DNA from: Tamlana sp038148895
GTDB lineage: Bacteria > Bacteroidota > Bacteroidia > Flavobacteriales > Flavobacteriaceae
Direction: 5' to 3' (one strand)
Assembly: GCA_038148895.1 (NCBI GenBank)
Contig: JBBVGQ010000001.1
DNA: 64,000 nt
In this document: piece by piece, positions 53,394-62,482 of the stretch
How positions within the stretch are numbered: the stretch's first letter is position 1
How the letters are laid out: each line of letters opens with the position of its first letter
Position numbers and translations under genes: made by a program
The notes under the pieces: generated by a model
Database searches by the model: none
Told to the model about the DNA's origin: nothing
What the model saw: only the letters and a program-made list of their open reading frames with translations

Positions 53394-54500
53394 CTACCTT
53401 AAGAAAATTCTTTTAACTCGCTGGGAAATTGACGTAATAAGTTCGTAAGAAATAGTGTTTGCACTTTCCGCAAGATTTTCGGCTGTTGGATTTTGACCAA
53501 AAACGATGACTTCATCACCTTCTTTACAGTCTATATTTGAAATATTGACCATAATCATATCCATACAAACATTGCCAACTATGGGTGCTTTTTGGTTGTT
53601 AATAGTAACGTAGCCTTTGCCCTTGCCATAAATTCTGCCAATGCCGTCGGCATGGCCAATGGGCAATGTTGCTGTTTTCATAACTGAGTTACTTTTAAAA
53701 GCACGATTGTAACCTACAGATTTTCCTTTTTCAATATGGTGAATTTGGGAGATAACGGTTTTTAAAGTACCGATGGGTTTTAACTGTTTACTTTCCTTTT
53801 CAGAATTGCCAAATCCGTACAGGCCAATACCACTTCTAACCATATCGAAATGGGCTTCGGGATAATTTAAAATACCCGATGTATTGCACATATGCAACAT
53901 GGGTTCGTATCCAATGGCTTTTATAAAATTATGGGCAATGGCCTTAAAATCTTCTATTTGCTGTACGGTGAATCCTTTTTCGTTTAAATCCTCACTGGCG
54001 GCTAAATGAGAAAAAATAGATTTCACCTTTACCGTTTTGGTAGTTTCTAATTTCGAAACAATTTGGTCAACAGCACTTCCGTCAAAACCCAATCTATTTA
54101 AACCAGTGTTAAACTTAATATGAATCGGGTAGTCTTCAAGATTTTTTGTTGAGGCAATATCGATAAATTCGTTAAGAATCTTCGTGTTATACAAACTTGG
54201 CTCTAAACAGTGTTCAATAAGTTCTTCAAAATTCACCGTTTGCGGATGCAAAACCAAAATGGGTTTGGTAATACCCGCTTTGCGCAAAGCAACACCTTCA
54301 TTGCTGTAGGCAACTGCAAAATAATCAACATTCTGTTCTTGCAAATATTTGGCAATTTCGCAAGAATCACTTCCGTAAGCATAGGCTTTAACCACGGCCA
54401 AAAATTTAGTGCCTGGTAGTAATTTTGATTTAAGATGGTTAAAATTATGTTGAAGTGCCTTTAAGTCAATTTCAAGCACCGTTTCTTGTGCTTTAGGCAT
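53394..54500 (-). CDS. alr: Alanine racemase
   Basis: 368 aa. PLP lysine K38 in FLAVVKAYAYGSD, HIKFNTGLNRLGF, MVRSGIGLYGFG and SVGYNRAFKS with the catalytic Tyr. Converts L- to D-alanine for peptidoglycan. Its ATG lies 8 bp inside the end of tdk, so the two are co-transcribed. Only the racemase domain is present; no MurF fusion as in some Bacteroidota. Confidence 0.95.
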   Translation of the reverse strand: MPKAQETVLEIDLKALQHNFNHLKSKLLPGTKFLAVVKAYAYGSDSCEIAKYLQEQNVDYFAVAYSNEGVALRKAGITKPILVLHPQTVNFEELIEHCLEPSLYNTKILNEFIDIASTKNLEDYPIHIKFNTGLNRLGFDGSAVDQIVSKLETTKTVKVKSIFSHLAASEDLNEKGFTVQQIEDFKAIAHNFIKAIGYEPMLHMCNTSGILNYPEAHFDMVRSGIGLYGFGNSEKESKQLKPIGTLKTVISQIHHIEKGKSVGYNRAFKSNSVMKTATLPIGHADGIGRIYGKGKGYVTINNQKAPIVGNVCMDMIMVNISNIDCKEGDEVIVFGQNPTAENLAESANTISYELITSISQRVKRIFLR

Positions 54501-55140
54501 CGGGGTCTTTAGGTTTATTGATTATTTCTTCGGCATCGGTAACCTTCATGTTCCGCACTTTATCGCGCAACATCGCTTTAAAATAAGCAGCTCGGCTTAA
54601 AGGTTCATATTCTTCAACCTCGCCCAAAAGCACCAGATTGTCGCTTTTGGCTTTTCGGTAGCTATACTGTGCCAAATTTCCGGTACGTGTACAAACCGCA
54701 TGCACTTTGGTAACATATTCGGCCGTAGCCATTAAATGGGGCATTGGGCCAAAGGGATTTCCTTTAAAATCCATATCCAACCCAGCAACAATTACACGAA
54801 CGCCTTTATTGGCCAAATCGTTACAAATGCGAACAATTTCGTCATCAAAAAATTGGGCTTCATCAATGCCAACAACATCACAGCCATCGGCCAATATGGG
54901 AATATTTGCAGCCGCAGGAACAGGTGTTGAACGTATTTCATTGGCATCGTGGGAGACCACCATATCCTCATCGTAACGTACATCAATGGTGGGTTTAAAA
55001 ATCTCGACTTTTTGTCGGGCAAACTGTGCACGCTTTAATCTTCTAATGAGTTCTTCGGTTTTTCCAGAAAACATCGAGCCGCAGATAACTTCTATCCAGC
55101 CAAATTGTTCTTTATGATTTACCGTATTTTCGAGAAACAT
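54493..55140 (-). CDS. tdk: Thymidine kinase
   Basis: 215 aa. P-loop CGSMFSGKTEELIRRLKRA, VVGIDEAQFFDD and the substrate lasso TRTGNLAQYSYRK. A zinc-binding Cys set typical of type II TKs is reduced to few Cys. Phosphorylates thymidine with ATP in salvage. Overlaps alr by 8 nt. Confidence 0.94.
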   Translation of the reverse strand: MFLENTVNHKEQFGWIEVICGSMFSGKTEELIRRLKRAQFARQKVEIFKPTIDVRYDEDMVVSHDANEIRSTPVPAAANIPILADGCDVVGIDEAQFFDDEIVRICNDLANKGVRVIVAGLDMDFKGNPFGPMPHLMATAEYVTKVHAVCTRTGNLAQYSYRKAKSDNLVLLGEVEEYEPLSRAAYFKAMLRDKVRNMKVTDAEEIINKPKDPDA

Positions 55141-55247
55141 TTCGTAATTTTAACACTAAATCAGTGCCATTTTTCGTTTGCATAAAGGTGGCGTAAATTT
55201 ATCAAAAATCAAAAACCAATTGTGCATTAATTTTAAAATTATAAACT

Positions 55248-55991
55248 ATGAAGAAGAAGATAGAAGCTGAACTTATAAGCATTGCACACCGTATACTAAA
55301 ATTGAAGGGCAAGGAAGATGTGCTAAAAATGCACGCCGAGGTATCTGAGCTTTATGAAAAGCTGTCGGTGTTAAAATTTGCCCATGATAATTTTGAAGGC
55401 GATTTACCAACAATTGGAAATGACTCCTCATTTTTTGGAATGCTGGATACAGCCTTTAACAACAAGATAAGCGATAATATTGAAGTTGAAGATAAAATTT
55501 ACATCAATCTTGACGAAGTTGAAGATGATGATATTATGGAACCCGTAATGAGCAAGATAAAAGATATGGTGGCGCAAATGCCGGAAGATACCGAAGAAAT
55601 CGAAACTGTTTTTGAAGAAGCCATACCCAAACAACAAGTGAAGCGATACAATTTAGACGATATTACCGCTGGTTTTGATGAAACACCTATTTTTGAGCCG
55701 ATTTCAAAAGTGCAAAATGGCACTTCCACTGATAAAAAATCGCTGAATGATAAGTTAAAAAACCGCGGATTAAACATTGGGTTGAACGACAAAATAGCTT
55801 TTATCAAACACTTATTTGGTGGCGAGGCCGAAGATTATAACCGCGTAGTTTCTCAGTTAAACACTTTTGTTTCTTTCGAAAACGCCAAAAACTTTATTGA
55901 AGGTGTGGTGAAGCCAGATTATAACAATTGGGTCGGTAAAGAAGAGTTTGAAGAGCGTTTCATGCAAGTTTTAGAGGCCAAGTTTAATTAG
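55248..55991 (+). CDS. Conserved flavobacterial protein of unknown function
   Basis: 247 aa, cytoplasmic, acidic. A helical N-terminus (about 1-50) is followed by an acidic linker (EVEDDDIMEPVMSK) and a C-terminal domain beginning LNIGLNDKIAFIKHLFGGEAEDYNRV (about 180-230), a motif I have seen in many Bacteroidota hypothetical proteins. No catalytic motif visible. rsmI begins 3 bp after its stop, so the pair is co-transcribed. Confidence 0.78.
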   Translation: MKKKIEAELISIAHRILKLKGKEDVLKMHAEVSELYEKLSVLKFAHDNFEGDLPTIGNDSSFFGMLDTAFNNKISDNIEVEDKIYINLDEVEDDDIMEPVMSKIKDMVAQMPEDTEEIETVFEEAIPKQQVKRYNLDDITAGFDETPIFEPISKVQNGTSTDKKSLNDKLKNRGLNIGLNDKIAFIKHLFGGEAEDYNRVVSQLNTFVSFENAKNFIEGVVKPDYNNWVGKEEFEERFMQVLEAKFN

Positions 55992-55994
55992 CTC

Positions 55995-56669
55995 ATGAGT
56001 AAACTCTATATTGTCCCGACACCCATTGGGAATTTAAAGGACATCACATTAAGGGCCTTAGAAGTTTTAAAGGAAGTTGATTTAATACTTGCCGAAGACA
56101 CCCGTACCTCAGGAAAACTCCTAAAGCATTTTGAAATTTCAACCCATATGCAATCGCACCACATGCACAACGAGCATAAAACGGTTGAAACCATTATCCA
56201 GAAATTAAAAGCAGGAACAACGGTAGCTCTTATTAGCGATGCTGGAACGCCGGCTATTTCAGACCCTGGTTTTTTACTTTCACGAGCTTGTATTGAAAAT
56301 GGCATTGAAATAGAATGTTTGCCCGGAGCAACAGCTTTTGTACCTGCTTTGGTGAATAGTGGCCTGCCCAACGACAAGTTTGTTTTTGAGGGATTTTTGC
56401 CAGTTAAAAAAGGAAGACAAACCCGACTTTTACTTTTGGCAGAAGAAACCCGGACTATGATTTTTTACGAGAGTCCGCATAAACTAATTAAAACTCTTGG
56501 ACATTTTTGTGAATATTTTGGTGAAGATAGGCAGGTGTCGGTTTCAAGAGAGCTAACCAAGTTATTTGAGGAAACCATTCGAGGAACAGCAAAGGAAGTT
56601 TTGGACTATTACAACAATAAACCGCCAAAAGGGGAAATTGTAGTGGTTGTGGCAGGGAAAAATGATTAA
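55995..56669 (+). CDS. rsmI: 16S rRNA 2'-O-methyltransferase (C1402)
   Basis: 224 aa tetrapyrrole-methylase fold. LYIVPTPIGNLKDITLRALE, AEDTRTSGKLLKHF, ALISDAGTPAISDPGF and the GAxA segment LPGATAFVPALVNSGL are signatures. Uses SAM to methylate C1402 of 16S rRNA. Sits between the unknown 55248 gene and the HopJ-family gene, 2 bp apart. Confidence 0.94.
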   Translation: MSKLYIVPTPIGNLKDITLRALEVLKEVDLILAEDTRTSGKLLKHFEISTHMQSHHMHNEHKTVETIIQKLKAGTTVALISDAGTPAISDPGFLLSRACIENGIEIECLPGATAFVPALVNSGLPNDKFVFEGFLPVKKGRQTRLLLLAEETRTMIFYESPHKLIKTLGHFCEYFGEDRQVSVSRELTKLFEETIRGTAKEVLDYYNNKPPKGEIVVVVAGKND

Positions 56670-56671
56670 TA

Positions 56672-57016
56672 ATGACCATAGAAGCATTTAAAAACAAACT
56701 AAAGCAATCGCCAAAAAACATTGAGTTTTCTGAAACCATAGCGGTCATTGAAGCCAACTATAATTTTACTCCAACAGCCTTTAAAAATGGTGAGTTATAT
56801 AATGAGGTGGGACAAAATTCAGGGTCGTGTAAACTGTTTTCTTTCGCAAAACAGCAAGAATTAACAAAAGGTGAAACCTTGGCATGTTTTGGCAAATTTT
56901 ATTTTGATGAAGTTTTGAAAGACCCAAACGGAACTGGGCACCAAAACATTAGAAATTTTATAAAAACCGGGTTTGAAGGGTTGGTTTTTGAGAGTGAAGC
57001 TTTAGCTGAAAAATGA
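56672..57016 (+). CDS. HopJ type III effector family protein
   Basis: 114 aa. FSETIAVIEANYNFTPTAFK and NSGSCKLFSFAKQQELTK, then ETLACFGKFYFDEVL and GTGHQNIRNFIKTGF, match the HopJ family, which is widespread in non-pathogens as a small protein of unknown role. No secretion genes nearby, so the effector name should not be taken literally. Last gene of the 55248-rsmI run. A copy of the TGTCATTC...GAATCTC repeat begins 5 bp after its stop. Confidence 0.88.
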   Translation: MTIEAFKNKLKQSPKNIEFSETIAVIEANYNFTPTAFKNGELYNEVGQNSGSCKLFSFAKQQELTKGETLACFGKFYFDEVLKDPNGTGHQNIRNFIKTGFEGLVFESEALAEK

Positions 57017-57021
57017 AACTT

Positions 57022-57049
57022 TGTCATTCTGAACTTGTTTCAGAATCTC
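57022..57049 (+). repeat. Intergenic palindromic repeat, copy 1
   Basis: TGTCATTCTGAA-cttgt-TTCAGAATCTC: 8-bp stem ATTCTGAA/TTCAGAAT with the TGTCATTC and GAATCTC ends also found in copy 2 (57587-57613, opposite orientation). It covers the 3' end of the small gene on the minus strand. Confidence 0.65.
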
Positions 57050-57236
57050 CGATTGATTCAAAAGTCTTTAAATATTCAGTTTTCGAATTTTTTTCATACT
57101 CTCCCATAGATTCAATTTTGGACTTTTCTATTTCCTTTAATTGATTAATTCTAACAGATTTACCAATCTCTTTTATTATCAAAGAAAAAACAATAAGAAT
57201 TGCTATTATTACCCTTGTGTCTTTTAAGTATTTCAT
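57024..57236 (-). CDS. Small single-helix membrane protein
   Basis: 70 aa from the ATG at 57236. One N-terminal hydrophobic helix (TRVIIAILIVFSLIIKEIG) and a charged, coiled C-terminal part rich in Lys, Glu and Ser. The last ~8 residues (DSETSSE) and the stop are encoded by the palindromic repeat at 57022-57049. No family recognised; it could be a recent or marginal gene. Converges on the HopJ-family gene. Confidence 0.5.
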   Translation of the reverse strand: MKYLKDTRVIIAILIVFSLIIKEIGKSVRINQLKEIEKSKIESMGEYEKNSKTEYLKTFESIGDSETSSE

Positions 57237-57365
57237 AATTTCTACTCTTTGCAACTAAAGTAAATCAGTCTTTTGAATTGGTTTAAGACATGAAATTTTT
57301 ATTAGCTATTTTAATTTAGGCAAGGTAAAGTCAAGGATTAGAATAAAAAAGGACATCTTGTTTTT

Positions 57366-57398
57366 CGTGTAATTATTTGATTTTTAAATATTTACACG
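57366..57398. repeat. Inverted repeat in gene-free region
   Basis: CGTGTAATTATTT and AAATATTTACACG: 12 of 13 bases pair, 7-bp loop. No T-run on either side. Confidence 0.6.
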
Positions 57399-57586
57399 CA
57401 TTCACGTATTTAGAAACACTTCTCGATTATTTTTAAAATTCTGATTTTCAACACATTAAATGAAAATTTCAAGGGACAGTTTCGTACAAAAAAATATTGA
57501 AATGTATGATTCTATCAAATTTGGAAAAAGGCTTAAACAAACTTATTTGGACATTAGTCGCAAAAAGGAGTGTAGAAATATTTCAC

Positions 57587-57613
57587 GAGATTCCTGCCTT
57601 CGCAGGAATGACA
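57587..57613 (-). repeat. Intergenic palindromic repeat, copy 2
   Basis: Minus strand TGTCATTCCTGC-gaag-GCAGGAATCTC: 8-bp stem ATTCCTGC/GCAGGAAT with the same ends as copy 1, inverted relative to it. Confidence 0.7.
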
Positions 57614-57654
57614 GCAAAAGTTAACCAGTCTAAAAATCTAACAATCTAATAAGT

Positions 57655-58245
57655 CTAGATATGCTTCCCTTTTTCCCAACCATGCTTTCCTAAATATTTC
57701 TTGCCACTTTCAATGGCACCGCTTTCAATGGATGTGGCCATGCTATCGTTCCATCTATTCAAATAGCCAAATAGTGAAATGACCCCTAGCATTTCAACTA
57801 TTTCACCTTCGTTCCAATACTTGTAAAGGCGTTTTTTAATGGTTTCGTCAACGGCATTTGGTATTTGCGAAGCAGCCAAACTAAAGTCTAATGCCGCCCG
57901 CTCGGCTTCGCTAAAAGCGGGGTGCGTTTTATACTCCCAAATATTGTCCAGTTGTTCCTGTTCGGCACCATAACGTTCCGCAGCCCTAATGGCATGTGCC
58001 TGACAGTATCTGCAACCCGAAGCATTGCTGCTTACCCAGGCAATCATGCGCTTTAATGCTGAAGTGACCCTTCCCTTATTGGCCATTACTGCTTTGTTCA
58101 AATTAATAAATGCTTTGCTTATTTCTGGGCGATGCTGCATAGTCAAAACTGAATTTGGACAAAACCCCAAGGTTTCATTAAAAAACTCAGCTAATTTTTT
58201 GGTTTCCAAATCATGATCCGGAGATAATGGCGTTACTAAAGGCAT
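57655..58245 (-). CDS. Carboxymuconolactone decarboxylase/AhpD-like protein
   Basis: 196 aa from the ATG at 58245 (MPLVTPLSPDHD); upstream codons lie in the promoter of the divergent OsmC gene. The AhpD redox motif is C78-x2-C81-x2-H84 in ASGCRYCQAHAIRAAE. Probably a thiol peroxidase-type or alkylhydroperoxidase-related enzyme. Divergent from an OsmC-family peroxidase gene, pointing to shared oxidative-stress control. Confidence 0.85.
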   Translation of the reverse strand: MPLVTPLSPDHDLETKKLAEFFNETLGFCPNSVLTMQHRPEISKAFINLNKAVMANKGRVTSALKRMIAWVSSNASGCRYCQAHAIRAAERYGAEQEQLDNIWEYKTHPAFSEAERAALDFSLAASQIPNAVDETIKKRLYKYWNEGEIVEMLGVISLFGYLNRWNDSMATSIESGAIESGKKYLGKHGWEKGKHI

Positions 58246-58263
58246 AATTTTATTTTTTAGTAG

Positions 58264-58271
58264 TATTTTTG
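58264..58271 (+). promoter_or_regulatory. -7 promoter box of the OsmC gene
   Basis: Perfect TATTTTTG, 32 bp upstream of the ATG at 58304. Confidence 0.55.
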
Positions 58272-58303
58272 ACAACAACAATTAACGAAAAATAGTTTAA
58301 AAA

Positions 58304-58726
58304 ATGGCAGTTCAAGTTACCACAACATGGTTGGGAGAGATGAGGTTTGAGAGCACAAATCCATCTGGGCATAATTTGTTTATCGATGCAGGTGAAGACA
58401 ATGGAGGGAAAGGCGAAGGTTATAGACCAAAGGCTTTAATGTTGTCTGCACTAGCTGGCTGTTCAGGGTTGGATGTGGCGTCCTTAATAAAGAAAATGAA
58501 GCTTGAGGTAGATGACTTTAAAATAGAAATAGAAGCCAATTTAACTGAAGAACACCCCAAATATTATGACAAAGTAGCCATGCATTTCCATTTTTATGGG
58601 AGTGATTTAAACGAAAAAAAGCTTCAACGTACAGTTGATTTGTCTATAGAAAAATATTGTGGCGTTATGGAAATGTTCCGCCAGTTTTCAGAGTTGGATG
58701 TACAAACTCATTTTCACAGCAAATAA
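58304..58726 (+). CDS. OsmC-family protein
   Basis: 140 aa. The two family cysteines are visible in LAGCSGLDVASLIKKM and EKYCGVMEMFRQF, spaced as in OsmC/Ohr; the MLSALAGC stretch supports the fold. Predicted peroxidase detoxifying organic hydroperoxides, or a paralogue thereof. recJ follows after 28 bp on the same strand. Confidence 0.9.
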   Translation: MAVQVTTTWLGEMRFESTNPSGHNLFIDAGEDNGGKGEGYRPKALMLSALAGCSGLDVASLIKKMKLEVDDFKIEIEANLTEEHPKYYDKVAMHFHFYGSDLNEKKLQRTVDLSIEKYCGVMEMFRQFSELDVQTHFHSK

Positions 58727-58754
58727 ATTTCCTTAATGGAAATAAAAGAGGTAT

Positions 58755-60449
58755 ATGCGTTGGACTATAAAGCCACAACCGGAGCCAGATAAAGTTAAGG
58801 CCTTACAAAAAGCACTTCAGGTAGATGCTAATATTGCAACTTTGCTGTTGCAGCGTGGTATTGAAACTTATGATGAAGCAAAGCAGTTTTTTAGGCCTAA
58901 GCTTAAGCATTTGCACGACCCGTTCTTAATGAAAGACATGGATAAAGCTGTGGCCCGCATTGAAAAAGCCATTGCCAATAAAGAAAATATACTGATTTAT
59001 GGCGATTATGATGTAGACGGGACAACCTCGGTGGCCTTAATGGCATCGTACTTAAAAACGAGACACAATTTAATCTATACCTATATTCCTAATCGATATG
59101 ATGAAGGATATGGCATTTCGTATAAGGGTATCAATTTTGCGTTGGAGAATGATTTTACCCTGGTAATTGCATTGGATTGCGGGATTAAATCTGTTGACAA
59201 AGTAGCGCATGCCAAATCTCTGGGTATCGATTTTATTATTTGCGATCATCACCGTCCTGATGATAAAATACCCGATGCAGCTGCTGTTTTAGACCCCAAG
59301 CGAGAAGATTGCAATTACCCGTATAAAGAATTATGTGGTTGTGGCGTAGGCTTTAAACTGGTTCAGGCTTTGGCTTCAAAGGAAGGCAAAACGGCAGCCG
59401 ATTTAACCGAATATCTTGATTTGGTGGCAACAGCCATTGGCGCAGATATTGTTCCCATTGATGGCGAAAACAGGGTTTTGGCTTATTTTGGGTTGATGGT
59501 AATCAACACAAACCCCAGACCAGGTATCAAGGCCATTTTAGATAAAGTCAACAAAACCGAACTCACCATACACGATGTTGTTTTTGTATTGGCACCCAGA
59601 ATTAATGCTGCAGGCAGGATGGAACACGGCAATTATGCGGTGACATTGCTATCGGAAGAAGAAGATGAACTTGCCGAAAAATACGCCGAAGAAATCAACA
59701 ATTATAATTTAGAAAGGCGCGAAACTGATAAACAAATTACCGAAGCGGCTCTGCTGCAAATTGAAGAACTTGGCGAACAAAGCAGGTTAACAACGGTGGT
59801 CTATCATAAAGAATGGCACAAAGGGGTTATTGGCATTGTGGCGTCCAGATTAACAGAGACCTATTACAGGCCAACGTTGGTTTTTACCAAAAGTGGAAAT
59901 AAATTGGCGGCTTCTGCGCGTTCGGTCAGGGATTTTGATATTTACAATGCGTTGGAAGCTTGCAAAGAACACATTGAACAATTCGGTGGACATAAATATG
60001 CTGCGGGTTTAACACTTGAAGAAGAAAATTATGAAGCCTTCAAAAAGGCTTTTGAAGAAGTGGTTTCAAAAACAATTGATAGAAACTTGTTAACACCCGA
60101 AATAAAGATTGATGCTAAAATAGATCTATCTGATATTACCCCTAAATTTTATAGAATATTAAAACAGTTTGCTCCTTATGGCCCAAGCAATATGACGCCC
60201 GTTTTTATGACCGATAGCCTAATCGATACTGGTTACGGAAAATGCGTGGGAGATGACAAAACACACCTAAGGCTAACGGCAACACAACCTAATTCTTCAA
60301 GCAGGTTTGTGGGTATAGGTTTTGGTATGGGTGATAAGTTCGATATTATTTCAGAAGGAAAACCATTCAGGGCTGTTTATTCAATAGATGAAAATGAATG
60401 GCGGGGCAATGTGAGTTTACAGCTTAAGTTGAGAGACATTAAACCTTAA
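58755..60449 (+). CDS. recJ: Single-stranded-DNA-specific exonuclease RecJ
   Basis: 564 aa. DHH phosphoesterase motifs: YGDYDVDGTTSVALM (motif I), ALDCGIKSVD, FIICDHHRPDD (DHH) and later GHKYAAGLTLEE of the DHHA1 domain, then a C-terminal OB-type domain. A 5'-3' ssDNA exonuclease in recombination and repair. The MFS gene follows 3 bp after the stop. Confidence 0.95.
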   Translation: MRWTIKPQPEPDKVKALQKALQVDANIATLLLQRGIETYDEAKQFFRPKLKHLHDPFLMKDMDKAVARIEKAIANKENILIYGDYDVDGTTSVALMASYLKTRHNLIYTYIPNRYDEGYGISYKGINFALENDFTLVIALDCGIKSVDKVAHAKSLGIDFIICDHHRPDDKIPDAAAVLDPKREDCNYPYKELCGCGVGFKLVQALASKEGKTAADLTEYLDLVATAIGADIVPIDGENRVLAYFGLMVINTNPRPGIKAILDKVNKTELTIHDVVFVLAPRINAAGRMEHGNYAVTLLSEEEDELAEKYAEEINNYNLERRETDKQITEAALLQIEELGEQSRLTTVVYHKEWHKGVIGIVASRLTETYYRPTLVFTKSGNKLAASARSVRDFDIYNALEACKEHIEQFGGHKYAAGLTLEEENYEAFKKAFEEVVSKTIDRNLLTPEIKIDAKIDLSDITPKFYRILKQFAPYGPSNMTPVFMTDSLIDTGYGKCVGDDKTHLRLTATQPNSSSRFVGIGFGMGDKFDIISEGKPFRAVYSIDENEWRGNVSLQLKLRDIKP

Positions 60450-60452
60450 TTC

Positions 60453-61718
60453 ATGGCAAAAAACGACCCGTATGCTGCCCTTAGAATAAAGGAATTCAAT
60501 ATTTTTTTATTGGTTCGTTTTGTTTTGGTGTTTGGCTGGTCTATGCAATTTATCGTTATTGAATGGGAAGTTTACAGCTTAACCAAAGACCCGCTTTATC
60601 TTGGGTTAATTGGCTTAATGGAAATTATTCCAGCATTTACCATGGCGCTTTTTGCTGGCCATATTGTAGACCAAAAGGAAAAACGAAACTTGTTGGCTTT
60701 ATGCATTGCTGCATTTTCTCTAATAAGCCTTGGTTTATTTTTATTGACTTGGGATAAAGTTATCACCAATTGGAGTACCAATTCCATTTTATATGCAGTT
60801 TATGCTTTGGTATTTTTTGGAGGGTTTTTACGGTCTTTTTTTGGACCAACTATTTTTTCATTGGTAGCACTAATTGTCCCCAAAAAAATATACCCAAATG
60901 CAGCAACGTGGAGCACAAGTACATGGAAAGCCGCTACGGTTTTAGGGGCGCTTTTGGGCGGGTTTTCCATTCATTGGATAGGAGTTCCCTATACACTGTG
61001 TGTTATTTTCATCATGGTGGCCATCTCTTTTGTGCTGACTTTTTTAATCAAGAAAAAACCTATTTTAAACCCCAATATTGGCGAACCAGTTAGAGAGAGT
61101 TTAAAGGTAGGCGTTCGTTTTGTTTTTAGCGATAAGGCTATTTTAGGCGCATTAACTTTAGATATGATTGCCGTGTTATTTGGTGGAACGGTTGCCCTAT
61201 TATCTGTTTTTGCTCAAGATATTTTAGAGGTAGGCTCGCAGGGTTTTGGTATTTTAAATGCATCAATATCATTGGGTAGCATTTTTAGTATGTTTATGAC
61301 TACCTATATGCCTATAAGCAAAAATGCTGGAAAGAAATTATTGGCCACTATTTTTGGTTTTGGTCTCTGTATCATTGCTTTTGGATTGTCCAATATATTT
61401 TGGGTCAGTGTTTTGGCTTTGTTTTTGAGTGGCGCAACAGATGGCATTTCAATGGTGATTAGACAAACCATTCTGCAACTTAAAACACCAGATAATATGC
61501 GGGGCCGGGTTTCGGCGGTAAACTCAATGTTTGTGGGTTCTTCCAATGAACTTGGTGCTTTTGAAAGTGGTTTGGCAGCAAAATTAATCGGTCCGGTAGC
61601 AGCAGTTGTTTTTGGGGGCATTATGACTTTAGTGACGGTGGCCACAATAGGAGTAAAAAACCCGGTGCTTAGGAATTTGGATTTAACCAAAGATTTGGAG
61701 GAAAGCGAAAATAGTTAA
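60453..61718 (+). CDS. MFS transporter
   Basis: 421 aa with about 12 hydrophobic helices in two halves. The start RIKEFNIFLLVRFVLVFGWS and the loop GHIVDQKEKRNLL (MFS motif A-like) fit the Bcr/EntS-like branch. Substrate unknown. Coupled to recJ by a 3-bp gap. Its TAA overlaps the convergent lpxH-like TAA (TTAA). Confidence 0.88.
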   Translation: MAKNDPYAALRIKEFNIFLLVRFVLVFGWSMQFIVIEWEVYSLTKDPLYLGLIGLMEIIPAFTMALFAGHIVDQKEKRNLLALCIAAFSLISLGLFLLTWDKVITNWSTNSILYAVYALVFFGGFLRSFFGPTIFSLVALIVPKKIYPNAATWSTSTWKAATVLGALLGGFSIHWIGVPYTLCVIFIMVAISFVLTFLIKKKPILNPNIGEPVRESLKVGVRFVFSDKAILGALTLDMIAVLFGGTVALLSVFAQDILEVGSQGFGILNASISLGSIFSMFMTTYMPISKNAGKKLLATIFGFGLCIIAFGLSNIFWVSVLALFLSGATDGISMVIRQTILQLKTPDNMRGRVSAVNSMFVGSSNELGAFESGLAAKLIGPVAAVVFGGIMTLVTVATIGVKNPVLRNLDLTKDLEESENS

Positions 61719-62467
61719 TACGATTTCAGCTCCATGGTTTCTCCATCAAAAACGCCGTAGGTATAATGGGTTATCCAATCGCCCAAATTAATGTATTTTG
61801 AATTTTCGTTGAGGTTGATATTTAAAGGCAGATGTCTGTGGCCAAACACAAAATAATCGCGGTATTTTTCTTCTAGTTTTCGCTTGCAATATTGTACGAG
61901 CCACTCGTTATCTTCACCAAGAAATTTGATGTCTTCCTCACCTGAAATCATTTTATTTTTAACTGAGAGGTATTGTGCCATACGTACACCCAAATCGGGG
62001 TGTAGCCAACGGAATAGCCATTTACAAAAGGGGTTTGTAAAAACCTTTTTCATGCGTTTATAGCCTTTATCTCCTGGGCCCAAACCGTCACCATGACCTA
62101 TAAAAAATGTTTTGTCATTAAAAGTGAATTCTTTGGGTTTGTGATAAACGGGAATGTTCAACTCTTCTTCAAAATAACCGTTCATCCAAAGGTCGTGATT
62201 GCCCACAAAGTAATAGATTGGAATGCCCGAATCACTAATTTCGGCAAGTTTTCCGAGGGTTCGTGTAAATCCACGGGGCACCACGGTTTTAAATTCCATC
62301 CAAAAATCGAATAAATCGCCAAGAAGAAAAATGGCAGCCGCATCATTTTTTACCTCGTCTAACCAAGCCACGAACTTTTTCTCGCGCGGACGAGAAGCTT
62401 CAGCAGTTGGTGCACCCAAATGATTATCGGAAGCAAAGTATATTTTTTTTCCTTTTGGAATTTGCAT
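61715..62467 (-). CDS. UDP-2,3-diacylglucosamine diphosphatase (LpxH-like)
   Basis: 250 aa from the ATG at 62467 (MQIPKGKKIYFASDNHLG). Calcineurin-type metal sites: FASDNHLG, FLLGDLFDFW, YFVGNHDLWM, IGHGDGLGPGD and GHRHLPL. Hydrolyses UDP-diacylglucosamine to lipid X in lipid A synthesis. A repeat-rich element occupies the upstream 66 bp, so transcription probably comes from queD read-through or from within the element. Confidence 0.9.
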   Translation of the reverse strand: MQIPKGKKIYFASDNHLGAPTAEASRPREKKFVAWLDEVKNDAAAIFLLGDLFDFWMEFKTVVPRGFTRTLGKLAEISDSGIPIYYFVGNHDLWMNGYFEEELNIPVYHKPKEFTFNDKTFFIGHGDGLGPGDKGYKRMKKVFTNPFCKWLFRWLHPDLGVRMAQYLSVKNKMISGEEDIKFLGEDNEWLVQYCKRKLEEKYRDYFVFGHRHLPLNINLNENSKYINLGDWITHYTYGVFDGETMELKSY

Positions 62468-62482
62468 GCCGTAAATATAGCA

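Larger units (their letters stand above)
57255..57654. other. Gene-free region with hairpin and repeat
   Basis: About 400 bp. Contains a near-perfect inverted repeat (57366-57398), a copy of the TGTCATTC...GAATCTC repeat (57587-57613) and a TCTAA-rich tract near 57629-57656. No ORF over 30 codons with support. Confidence 0.6.

Noticed and set aside
57022..57656. Possible CRISPR array from repeated hairpins
   Set aside because: Only two divergent copies, inverted and over 500 bp apart; no regular repeat-spacer pattern and no cas genes.
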